A stretch of DNA of 5,895 bases, taken from NCBI GenBank assembly GCA_049642385.1, contig JBAROU010000198.1, positions 1 to 5,895 on the forward strand. Direction: 5' to 3'. Each line of letters opens with the position of its first letter. Positions within the stretch are counted from its first letter, which is position 1. Shown here in pieces: positions 1 through 5,413 of the stretch. The notes under the pieces were generated by a model. That model saw nothing but the letters and a program-made list of their open reading frames with translations. It had not been told where the DNA came from and made no database searches. This DNA is from JBAROU01 sp049642385. Its GTDB lineage: Bacteria; Chloroflexota; Dehalococcoidia; DSTF01; RBG-16-68-14. The position numbers and the translations under genes are program-made.

Positions 1-1356
1 GGGCACGATGGCGGCGACCAGGCGTTCCTGTAAGTCGATGTAGATCCGATCGATCAGCGGCGCGACGAGGCGCTGCCGCTCTTCGCTGTTTGCCTCCTCC
101 CACAGCGCCGGTAAGTCGCCGAACAGCGCGGCCGCTTCTTCGACGGACGGCAGCGATGCAGGATGCGCGGCCTCGATCTGCGCGTCGATGTCGCCGAGGC
201 GACGGCGGTACTCTGCCTCTTCGACGTTGCCGTCCATGAAGGCTCGCACGACGCGCGTTCGCTTCGACTGGAGCTTTGCGGTGTCGATCCCGTCGTCGGG
301 CTTGGCCGCCAGCTTCGCCATCCGCTCGCGCCAGTCGTCGGGGATCGCCAGCGAGCCGAAGATCAGCCCGATCTGGTCATCGACGACGTGGGCCATGAGT
401 GAGCGGTTGTTGGTCTCGCAGTCGTGGGCGTGGCGCTCGCGGTACATCGGCTTGCCGCTCCGATACTGGTGGTCCGACTGGACAGCGTTGCCGCAGCGAG
501 CGCAGACGACGCGTCCCTGAGCCACTCCGCAGTCCCGATGCACCTCCCGGCGAGTCGCCCTTTGGTGGCGCATCGCCTGCACGCGGTCAAAGATGTCTTT
601 CGGAATGACCGGCTCGTGCTTGCCGGGGTAGGCCTCGCCCCGGTAGCGAATCGTGCCCGCGTAGAAGGGGTTGCTGAAAATTTCCTTCATGGCGTGGGCC
701 GTGAAAAGGTTGCTCTCGCGGGTCTTGAAGCCTTGCGTGTTCAGCCAGTCGGCAACGCTGGCGTTGCTGGCGCCGGTGAGCTTGCGCCGGAACGCCTCAA
801 CAAGCCCCGCGGCTTCATCAGGCACGATCTGCGGGACCGCGCCCGGTTCGGGCGTGATGTAGCCGAAACCCACCGGGCCAACTGGGCGACCCAACTCCGC
901 CCGCTGCCGCTGGGCCTTTTCGACGTGAATCCCGAGCATCCCCGAAAAGAACTCTGACGCTGACACCACGGTCGTGAGCATCATCTTGCCGCTCGGCGTT
1001 GTGTAGTCGAAGCCCTCGGTCACGCTGACGAAGCCGACGTCGGCTGCGCCCAGCCGGCGGAGCACCTCGCGCATCACGCCCACGTTGCGGGCCATCCGGT
1101 CGAGGGTGTGGACGACGACGATGTCGAACTTGCCCTGCGGTGCGTCTTGGAGCAGCTCTTTGAGACCGGGTCGATGACCGATGCCATCCTTGTACGCGGA
1201 GACTCCAGCGTCGACGTAGACGTGAACGAGCGTATAGCCGCGCCGTTCGCACCAGCGGGCTATCTCGGCCTTCTGGGCCTCGAGCGAGTGTGTGTCGACC
1301 TGTGATGGGGACGACACCCGGATTAGGCCGGCTGCTCGCTTCGCGGTTTTGTTCAC
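1..1356 (-). CDS. Serine site-specific recombinase (resolvase/invertase family, large type), 3' end beyond the window
   Basis: Cuts and rejoins DNA through a phosphoserine intermediate, for integration, excision or inversion of an element. 452 residues are visible and the frame is open to the left edge. The N-terminal resolvase domain (about 8-150) has IRVSSPSQ with the expected nucleophile Ser15, then SLEAQ, and the DRMARN motif at 86-91. The recombinase domain (about 153-270) includes GPVGFGYITPE, a DEAAGLV helix and NPFYAGTIRYRG. A putative zinc ribbon follows (Cys285, Cys288, Cys313; the fourth ligand is unclear, perhaps His309 or His311). The rest is helical, as expected for a large serine recombinase. 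The GTG start is chosen because AGGAG lies 9 nt upstream; an in-frame GTG at 1404 has no comparable site and would overlap the upstream ORF by about 50 nt. The start overlaps that ORF's stop as GTGA, implying translational coupling. Family assignment is firm; the element it moves is unknown. Confidence 0.95.
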   Translation of the reverse strand, partial: MNKTAKRAAGLIRVSSPSQVDTHSLEAQKAEIARWCERRGYTLVHVYVDAGVSAYKDGIGHRPGLKELLQDAPQGKFDIVVVHTLDRMARNVGVMREVLRRLGAADVGFVSVTEGFDYTTPSGKMMLTTVVSASEFFSGMLGIHVEKAQRQRAELGRPVGPVGFGYITPEPGAVPQIVPDEAAGLVEAFRRKLTGASNASVADWLNTQGFKTRESNLFTAHAMKEIFSNPFYAGTIRYRGEAYPGKHEPVIPKDIFDRVQAMRHQRATRREVHRDCGVAQGRVVCARCGNAVQSDHQYRSGKPMYRERHAHDCETNNRSLMAHVVDDQIGLIFGSLAIPDDWRERMAKLAAKPDDGIDTAKLQSKRTRVVRAFMDGNVEEAEYRRRLGDIDAQIEAAHPASLPSVEEAAALFGDLPALWEEANSEERQRLVAPLIDRIYIDLQERLVAAIVP

Positions 1357-1526
1357 TCTCGGCTTCTCCTGCGCATCAAGATCGCCCGACCGACCGCGGC
1401 CCACTCGCGCACCAGGTACTCGACCTCGGGGCTCGCGAGGGCGGGTAGGGGACCGCTCGGGTCATATACATGCTCGATTCGCAGAGGCTTATCAAGGGGC
1501 CCTGCCGGGAGCCCGATCGGGTTCAC
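1353..1526 (-). CDS. 57-residue microprotein coupled to the serine recombinase
   Basis: I do not recognise this protein. It starts VNPIGLPAGPLDKP, runs through a Pro/Gly-rich segment, then a likely amphipathic helix (ASPEVEYLVREWAAVGRAIL, about 31-50), and ends in a basic tail MRRRSRE. The GTG at 1526 is the only ATG/GTG/TTG between the preceding in-frame stop and the body of the ORF, and GAGG lies 7 nt upstream. Its start overlaps the stop of the 48-residue ORF, and its TGA overlaps the recombinase GTG; both junctions read GTGA. The tight packing, SD sites and protein-like composition argue that it is real despite its size. A recombinase accessory protein, such as a directionality factor or DNA-bending partner, is an inference from position only. 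A leader ORF whose translation merely feeds ribosomes into the recombinase is the alternative. Confidence 0.75.
   Translation of the reverse strand: MNPIGLPAGPLDKPLRIEHVYDPSGPLPALASPEVEYLVREWAAVGRAILMRRRSRE
1366..1370 (-). promoter_or_regulatory. Shine-Dalgarno AGGAG deciding the recombinase start
   Basis: AGGAG on the minus strand, 9 nt before GTG at 1356 and inside the last codons of the 57-residue ORF. It selects this GTG over the upstream in-frame GTG at 1404. Confidence 0.75.
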
Positions 1527-1669
1527 CCGGGCACCTCGTCGAAGAGGTCCTCGAACTCCGCATCAGGAAAAGCGGCGCAGATGCGCCTTCCGGCAGCAGG
1601 GCTCGGATAGCTCGCGCCAGGAAGAAGCCGCTTGATAGGCGGCCGAGCATCGCCAGCTTGGAGGCCCAT
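1523..1669 (-). CDS. 48-residue microprotein, first gene of the serine recombinase operon
   Basis: Unrecognised. It begins MGLQAGDARPPIKRLLPGAS, has a basic, Pro-rich N-terminal half (GRR at 27-29), and ends in a strongly acidic segment, FPDAEFEDLFDEVPG (34-48). The ATG at 1669 is well supported: AGGG lies 7 nt upstream and an in-frame TAG sits four codons before it, so no longer version exists. Its TGA overlaps the GTG of the next ORF (GTGA), which in turn overlaps the recombinase, giving a three-gene translationally coupled chain. The acidic tail here and the basic tail of the 57-residue partner could suggest that the two interact, but this is speculation. A nonfunctional leader peptide is the main alternative. 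Confidence 0.7.
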   Translation of the reverse strand: MGLQAGDARPPIKRLLPGASYPSPAAGRRICAAFPDAEFEDLFDEVPG

Positions 1670-1709
1670 GTTCTTACCCTACGGGGGAAGGCTGCGTAGA
1701 TATAGGTGG

Positions 1710-1731
1710 GATTTAGCGCTCGCGCTAGATC
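1710..1731. repeat. 22-bp near-perfect palindrome with central TC
   Basis: The arms GATTTAGCGC (1710-1719) and GCGCTAGATC (1722-1731) are inverted repeats matching at 9 of 10 positions around the dinucleotide TC (1720-1721). The inner 6 bp are perfect. It lies wholly between the stop of the Trp-rich gene (1738) and the first ORF of the recombinase operon (1669). Possible roles are an operator for the operon, a binding or crossover site for the serine recombinase (such sites have arms around a central dinucleotide), or the stem of a terminator for the upstream gene. No U-tract follows on the minus strand, so a classical terminator is the weakest option. Confidence 0.65.
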
Positions 1732-1737
1732 GGTACG

Positions 1738-2568
1738 TTACGAGCGCGGTCGGCCTCCACGGAGTGCCGGTAGCTCGATGCACAGCGTTTTCGCTAGCGG
1801 GAGGACAGCGTTTCGCACCGTGAGATGAGAGGCACTTGCCTCCCGGGCGATCTTTCTCCACCCCCAGGGCTGACCGTTATCCTGAGGACAGATACGTTCG
1901 TAAAGCCAGAGCAGGTGCTTATCAAGCTCCGGGCGGGTGTCGACCTTCACCCACTCGGGATTCTGCTCCATCTCCGCTCGAATGCTCTCCCATTGCGGTC
2001 GAGCGAAGTCCAGGAGGCGAGCTGCGACAGCCTGCCACGTCTCGTGTTCGTCCGGCTCCACCACGACGGTGATCGTCCTGGTCGATGACCAGTATGAAAC
2101 GGACCAGGGTATTCCGGTAAGCGTCGGACGGCGCAGGGGACACCAGCCACGATACGCATACAGGTATGGCTCAGTCATTGCCACGTGAAGGCGTGGCGAG
2201 GCCCAAGCCGCCTTCAGACCCCATCGTCGAGCCAACTCCTCGACGGCAGCCAGGTACCTTCTCACGCCGGGGCGCTCCGTCAGTACGTGCTTTCCTGGAA
2301 GGGCTCGGCGCACGCGGCTCTCAGCAATCGCCTCGACGGCGCGCCAGGCGTGGGCAGGCATCGAAAGATGATCAGCATGCCACAATTTTCCCGCGTGGCT
2401 GGTGATCAGGGCGCGGATAAGCCTTCCGTTCTCGCGCCAGAGTTCGACGAATTCCTCCATGAACGCTGGGTTGTTCTCGTAGTGCCGAAGCAAACCAGAC
2501 TGAAGGTGCTGCAGGACCTCTTCCTTGGGCAGCAGTTGGCCGATCCGTCGCGTCGCCATTAGCACCAA
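1738..2568 (-). CDS. Tryptophan-rich protein of unknown function with possible C-terminal helix-turn-helix
   Basis: 276 residues from TTG at 2568, or 273 from ATG at 2559. TTG is preferred because AAGG lies 7 nt upstream; GTG at 2565 is also possible. I do not recognise the family. Visible features are a helical N-terminal half (about 14-60 and 72-120), a likely beta segment around RTITVVVEP (164-172), and a helical region ending in LLWLYERI (219-226). The C-terminal stretch WGWRKIAREASASHLTVRNA (235-254) and following has the layout of a helix-turn-helix. Fourteen of 276 residues are Trp, an unusually high share. There is no signal peptide or clear membrane segment, so it is probably cytoplasmic. 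It lies between an integrase remnant and the serine recombinase operon, all on one strand. A mobile-element regulator or DNA-binding accessory protein is plausible but unproven. Confidence 0.7.
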   Translation of the reverse strand: MVLMATRRIGQLLPKEEVLQHLQSGLLRHYENNPAFMEEFVELWRENGRLIRALITSHAGKLWHADHLSMPAHAWRAVEAIAESRVRRALPGKHVLTERPGVRRYLAAVEELARRWGLKAAWASPRLHVAMTEPYLYAYRGWCPLRRPTLTGIPWSVSYWSSTRTITVVVEPDEHETWQAVAARLLDFARPQWESIRAEMEQNPEWVKVDTRPELDKHLLWLYERICPQDNGQPWGWRKIAREASASHLTVRNAVLPLAKTLCIELPALRGGRPRS

Positions 2569-2575
2569 GATGGTA

Positions 2576-2592
2576 CCTTGTTAAGGACAAGG
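2576..2592 (-). promoter_or_regulatory. Inverted repeat masking the ribosome binding site of the Trp-rich gene
   Basis: CCTTGT (2576-2581) and ACAAGG (2587-2592) are perfect inverted repeats around a 5-nt loop. In minus-strand RNA the 3' arm contains the AAGG that precedes the TTG start by 7 nt, so folding would hide the Shine-Dalgarno. It could also act as a DNA operator. The stem is short (6 bp), so the effect may be weak. Confidence 0.45.
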
Positions 2593-2601
2593 CCGGCTGC
2601 G

Positions 2602-2693
2602 CTACACCCCGATCGCCTCCGCGACCTTCCGCCAGCTCCCGTCCTCCTCGCCCTCCAGCCGCCTGAGGTACACGCTGGTCACCTGCAGCGAGC
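2602..2693 (-). pseudogene. 3' remnant of a tyrosine recombinase (last 30 codons)
   Basis: The minus strand encodes the ending SLQVTSVYLRRLEGEEDGSW followed by RKVAEAIGV and a TAG stop. This is almost the same as the C-terminus of the intact integrase at 4385-5329, including the nucleophile Tyr in SVYLRR. The two DNA segments align without gaps over 92 bp with 82 identical positions. Upstream of 2693 the similarity stops abruptly: the reading frame stays open but its residues no longer resemble an integrase, and the catalytic Arg, Lys and HxxR motifs are absent. It is therefore a truncated gene, not a functional protein. The 11% divergence means it is not a very recent copy of the neighbouring integrase; it probably derives from a related integrase whose 5' part was lost when the hydrolase segment arrived. 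Confidence 0.85.
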
Positions 2694-2738
2694 GCAGGAC
2701 GCTCGCGAGAGTAGTCCGCCCGATTCGCCGGCGTCGGT

Positions 2739-2769
2739 TTGACGTGCTAAGGCCCACCTCGGGTAAAAT
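2739..2769 (+). promoter_or_regulatory. Likely sigma70-type promoter of the hydrolase gene
   Basis: TTGACG (-35, 2739-2744) and TAAAAT (-10, 2764-2769) each match the consensus at 5 of 6 positions; the spacer is 19 bp, slightly long. The predicted transcript starts near 2776, about 40 nt before the ATG at 2819. It lies just beyond the integrase remnant. Confidence 0.55.
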
Positions 2770-2818
2770 AGGCCGGTTCCTTCTGAAGTCGTGCGGGGCC
2801 AGGATAGGCGGTTGCATC

Positions 2819-4348
2819 ATGCGTGTCTTGCTTCGAGCACCCTTTCTCGGGACTGTCTGTACAGCGCTGATCCTCCTGGCGGCTTGCGATGACGGCACAG
2901 ATCCGACGCCAACGCCAGCGCCGCAATCTGAAGCTACGGCGACGACACAGCCCAGCCAGTTCGAGCCTGCTGACTGCGAGTTCGAGGTACCTCCAGGTCA
3001 CGAGGTCGAATGCGGCGTTTTGGAAGTCCCAGAAGACCACGACAAGCCGAGCGGGCGCACGATCCGTCTGCACGTAGCAGTCTACAAGAGCGAGAGCCCC
3101 GATCCCGCGCCCGACCCTGTCGTGTATCTGGGCGGGGGTCCGGGCGAACACTCCTTAGATTTCGCGTCGCTCCTCTTCAATGATCTGTTTGCCCCATTAC
3201 TCGGGCGCCGCGACCTTGTCCTGTTCGACCAACGCGGAACGGGCTACTCCCAGCCAGCGCTTGACTGCATCGAGGTGCTAGATCTCACGATCGAGCTTCT
3301 CGACCAGGAACTTACCCCCAAAGAAGAAGTCGATCGCACGTCCGAAGCAGTGGCTGCATGTCGCGAATGGTTTGTCGGTGAGGGCATCGACCTCTCTGCA
3401 TATAACAGCGGTCAGAGCGCGAGAGATTTGGAGGCCCTTCGACTAGCCCTCGGTTACGACCAGTGGAACCTCTACGGCGTCTCATATGGAACCCGCCTAG
3501 CTCAGACGGCGATGCGCGACACGCCGGCCGGCATCCGGAGCGTTGTGCTCGACGGCGCTTACCCACTCGAGGCGGATATGTACGGCGAAGGTCCTGCGGT
3601 GGTTGCGCAAGCTTTCCAAAGGTTCTTTGACAATTGCGAGGACCGCCCCGAATGCGCCAACGCCTACCCAGACCTCGAAGCCACATTCTACAACCTTATC
3701 GATCGCCTCAATGCGGACCCTGCGGTCATTCAGGTTAGCGACCCTGTCACTGAGGAACCCCTTGACGCCGTTGTACTCGGTGACTATCTGGTTGACCTCG
3801 CCTATTCTGCTCTTTACGATAGCCAGGCAACGGCTGCGCTTCCCGAAGTCATCACAAAAGCAAACAACGGTGACTATGCGCTGCTCGCGGAGGAAGTCAA
3901 CGACCTGCTCATCGGCCAGTACTTCCTCAGCGACGGTATGAACTGGTCCTTCGGGTGCAGCGAAGAGGTCGCCTTCAGCTCTCCCGAGGCTTACCAAGCC
4001 GCGGCGAAGGCCGAGCCCCGGCTCAGCAGTTACTTCGAGCGAAATTCCGCTTCCGCTGAATACTGCGAAATCTGGGATGTTGATCCCGCTGAAGCGGTAG
4101 AGAACGAGCCGGTGCGAAGCGATATCCCTGCGCTCGTCCTGGCAGGTCAGTTCGACCCGGTCACGCCCACCAGTTTGGGCCGAGTTGTCGCAGACAACCT
4201 CGGCCAGAGCGTCTTCGTTGAGTTCCCCGGGTTAGCCCACGGCGTGGCTCTCGGGAATGACTGCGCGTCCAGCGTGGCCGTGGCCTTCATCGAAGACCCA
4301 GCAGCCGCGCCCGACGAGTCGTGCATAGCTGAATTGGCCGCGCGCTGA
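2819..4348 (+). CDS. Lipoprotein alpha/beta hydrolase, tripeptidyl-aminopeptidase (TAP)-like serine peptidase family
   Basis: A predicted secreted, membrane-anchored serine hydrolase of 509 residues, probably releasing short peptides or N-terminal residues outside the cell. Residues 1-22 form a lipoprotein signal peptide with lipobox LAAC (Cys23 to be lipidated), then a Thr/Pro-rich linker (about 24-47). The fold motifs are in order: YLGGGPGE (103-110, oxyanion-type GGGPG), LVLFDQRGTGYSQP (133-146), the nucleophile elbow GVSYG with Ser222, Asp446 in GQFDPVTP, and His474 in GLAHG. The Cys-rich stretch NCEDRPECANAYPDLEATF (272-290) and the C-terminal part resemble TAP-like proteins. ATG 2819 is chosen over a longer in-frame GTG at 2744: it places the signal peptide at the N-terminus, has AGGCGG 7 nt upstream, and the longer start falls inside the -35 box. 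It is convergent with the integrase (36-bp gap). Family is firm; the substrate is unknown, and related enzymes include esterases and proline iminopeptidases. Confidence 0.93.
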   Translation: MRVLLRAPFLGTVCTALILLAACDDGTDPTPTPAPQSEATATTQPSQFEPADCEFEVPPGHEVECGVLEVPEDHDKPSGRTIRLHVAVYKSESPDPAPDPVVYLGGGPGEHSLDFASLLFNDLFAPLLGRRDLVLFDQRGTGYSQPALDCIEVLDLTIELLDQELTPKEEVDRTSEAVAACREWFVGEGIDLSAYNSGQSARDLEALRLALGYDQWNLYGVSYGTRLAQTAMRDTPAGIRSVVLDGAYPLEADMYGEGPAVVAQAFQRFFDNCEDRPECANAYPDLEATFYNLIDRLNADPAVIQVSDPVTEEPLDAVVLGDYLVDLAYSALYDSQATAALPEVITKANNGDYALLAEEVNDLLIGQYFLSDGMNWSFGCSEEVAFSSPEAYQAAAKAEPRLSSYFERNSASAEYCEIWDVDPAEAVENEPVRSDIPALVLAGQFDPVTPTSLGRVVADNLGQSVFVEFPGLAHGVALGNDCASSVAVAFIEDPAAAPDESCIAELAAR

Positions 4349-4384
4349 CTTCTCGCGAATCGCGGGCTTCCAGACCGCTGCCCG

Positions 4385-4476
4385 CTATACCCCAATCGCC
4401 TCCGCGACCCGCTTCCAGCTCCCGTCCTCCTGGCCCTCCAGCCGCCGCAGGTACACGCTGGTGACCTGCAGCGAGC
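4385..4476 (-). repeat. 92-bp direct repeat, copy within the intact integrase 3' end (other copy 2602-2693)
   Basis: Gapless alignment with 2602-2693 gives 10 mismatches in 92 bp. Both copies have the same orientation and bracket the hydrolase segment (2694-4384). Similarity begins at the codons for SLQ, just after the catalytic His284, and runs to the stop codon, with at most faint similarity beyond it. Confidence 0.85.
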
Positions 4477-5329
4477 TGTGGTCGAGAAACGCGGACACCT
4501 GCTCCACGCTGTCGCCCGCGTCGCGCCGCAGCTTCGCCGCGCTGTGGCGCAGGATGTGGACGCCTGAAGGCGGCAGCCCGGCCTTCTTCAGGTAGCGCCT
4601 GAGGTTGGCGTAGAACGTGCCGCTGGTGACGCCCAGCCCCTGCTCGGCGCGCTCACCGCCGCCCGTTGGCCAGAGCGACTCTTCGGGCTGCATCGTCCCG
4701 AGGCTCTTACCCCAGGCCACAAGGCCGCGCTCGATCGCATCGACGGCGACCGCGGGCAGTTCCCGCTTGCCTCGCTTGCCGCCCTTGCCCCGGTAGGTGT
4801 AGAACCACGTGCCGCCTCCCTCGATCAGGTCGCAGCGCCTGAGGCTCAGCACTTCGGTGCGCCGCCGGCCCGTCAGCGTCAGCGTGAGCACGAGCGCGCG
4901 GTCGCGCAGCCCCGCCGGCGTCTCGGGGATGGCGCTTAGCAGCCGGCGGATCTCTTCGGCGCTGAGGCCCCTGGGCGGGCTGTGCTGCACGCGCGGTCGC
5001 TCCAGCGCGTCACACGGGTTGGCCGCCACGATCTCCATCCGGATCAGGAAGCGGTAGAAGCTGGACAGGCAGGCCATCCTGGCGCCGATCGTGACGGCGC
5101 TCGGTTCCTTGCCCGAGAGCCCCCGCCCGTGCGCCCAGGCGAACACCTCCTGGGAGTTCACCTGATCTGGCGGCTTCCCGAGCCTACCGAAGAAGTGCTG
5201 GAGCATCCGGCTGTAGCCCTCCACGGTGCGCCGGGACCCTGAGCGGCGCTCCTTCTCGGCCAGGAAGGCCATGAGAGCGCGTTCCCAGCCCGAAGCTGTG
5301 TCGTCGAAGTCCGTCAGGTAGCGTTGCAT
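4385..5329 (-). CDS. Tyrosine recombinase/integrase (XerC/XerD-like)
   Basis: A cytoplasmic DNA strand-exchange enzyme of 314 residues, close to the usual length of Xer-type recombinases. The N-terminal SAM-like core-binding domain covers about 14-104. The catalytic domain (about 120-314) keeps every expected residue: Arg156 in TGRRRTEVLSLRR, a Lys in the RGKGGKRGKRELP hairpin (Lys182 or Lys185), His258 and Arg261 in HILRH, His284 in FLDHSS, and Tyr293 in SVYLRR. The ATG at 5329 has GGGAGGG 8 nt upstream, and a candidate promoter lies in the divergent gap. Its last 92 bp are repeated at 2602-2693. Without evidence of a partner or a dif-like site it is better called a mobile-element integrase than a housekeeping XerC/D. 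Confidence 0.95.
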   Translation of the reverse strand: MQRYLTDFDDTASGWERALMAFLAEKERRSGSRRTVEGYSRMLQHFFGRLGKPPDQVNSQEVFAWAHGRGLSGKEPSAVTIGARMACLSSFYRFLIRMEIVAANPCDALERPRVQHSPPRGLSAEEIRRLLSAIPETPAGLRDRALVLTLTLTGRRRTEVLSLRRCDLIEGGGTWFYTYRGKGGKRGKRELPAVAVDAIERGLVAWGKSLGTMQPEESLWPTGGGERAEQGLGVTSGTFYANLRRYLKKAGLPPSGVHILRHSAAKLRRDAGDSVEQVSAFLDHSSLQVTSVYLRRLEGQEDGSWKRVAEAIGV

Positions 5330-5361
5330 CGTCGATGCCCTCCCATCTAGAATTGGTCATC

Positions 5362-5392
5362 GCTATATTGGCGTAGTGTCGCACGAAGTCAA
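5362..5392 (-). promoter_or_regulatory. Candidate promoter of the tyrosine recombinase
   Basis: On the minus strand, TTGACT (5387-5392; 5 of 6 consensus) and TATAGC (5362-5367; 4 of 6) are separated by 19 bp. The predicted transcript starts about 25 nt before the ATG at 5329. The 84-bp gap 5330-5413 must also hold the promoter of the divergent plus-strand gene; a possible -10 there is TAGAAT (5348-5353), with only a weak -35 (TTGCAT, 5324-5329). Confidence 0.4.
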
Positions 5393-5413
5393 GTCTGATT
5401 GGTTCCGCCACAA

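Noticed and set aside
163..1305. Open frames on the plus strand (such as 424-957 and 1108-1305) and a minus-strand frame at 818-1252
   Set aside because: They lie over the continuous serine recombinase frame, which carries all family motifs; the overlapping frames encode Arg/Ser/Pro-rich, unrecognisable sequence.
1292..1699. Plus-strand open frame of 135 codons
   Set aside because: Antisense to the two coupled microprotein genes and the recombinase start; Arg-rich composition typical of a shadow frame in GC-rich DNA, and no ribosome binding site chain.
1825..2562. Several plus- and minus-strand frames over the Trp-rich gene
   Set aside because: Shorter, overlapping, and low in protein-like character compared with the 276-residue frame. 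I accept the longer frame, though with moderate certainty.
2694..2898. Upstream extension of the integrase remnant to a 98-residue gene
   Set aside because: Only the last 30 codons resemble an integrase; the rest is antisense to the hydrolase signal peptide and its promoter.
2747..3997. Minus-strand frames antisense to the hydrolase (2747-3151, 3312-3686, 3497-3997)
   Set aside because: The plus-strand hydrolase has a complete set of catalytic motifs over its full length; the antisense frames show none.
4354..4364. CGCG-AAT-CGCG inverted repeat between the convergent hydrolase and integrase as a bidirectional terminator
   Set aside because: The stem is only 4 bp with no flanking T-tract; too weak to call.
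5184..5411. Minus-strand frame running from the Ntn promoter region into the integrase
   Set aside because: Overlaps the integrase start in another frame and becomes Arg/Pro-rich; the integrase ATG has a strong Shine-Dalgarno of its own.
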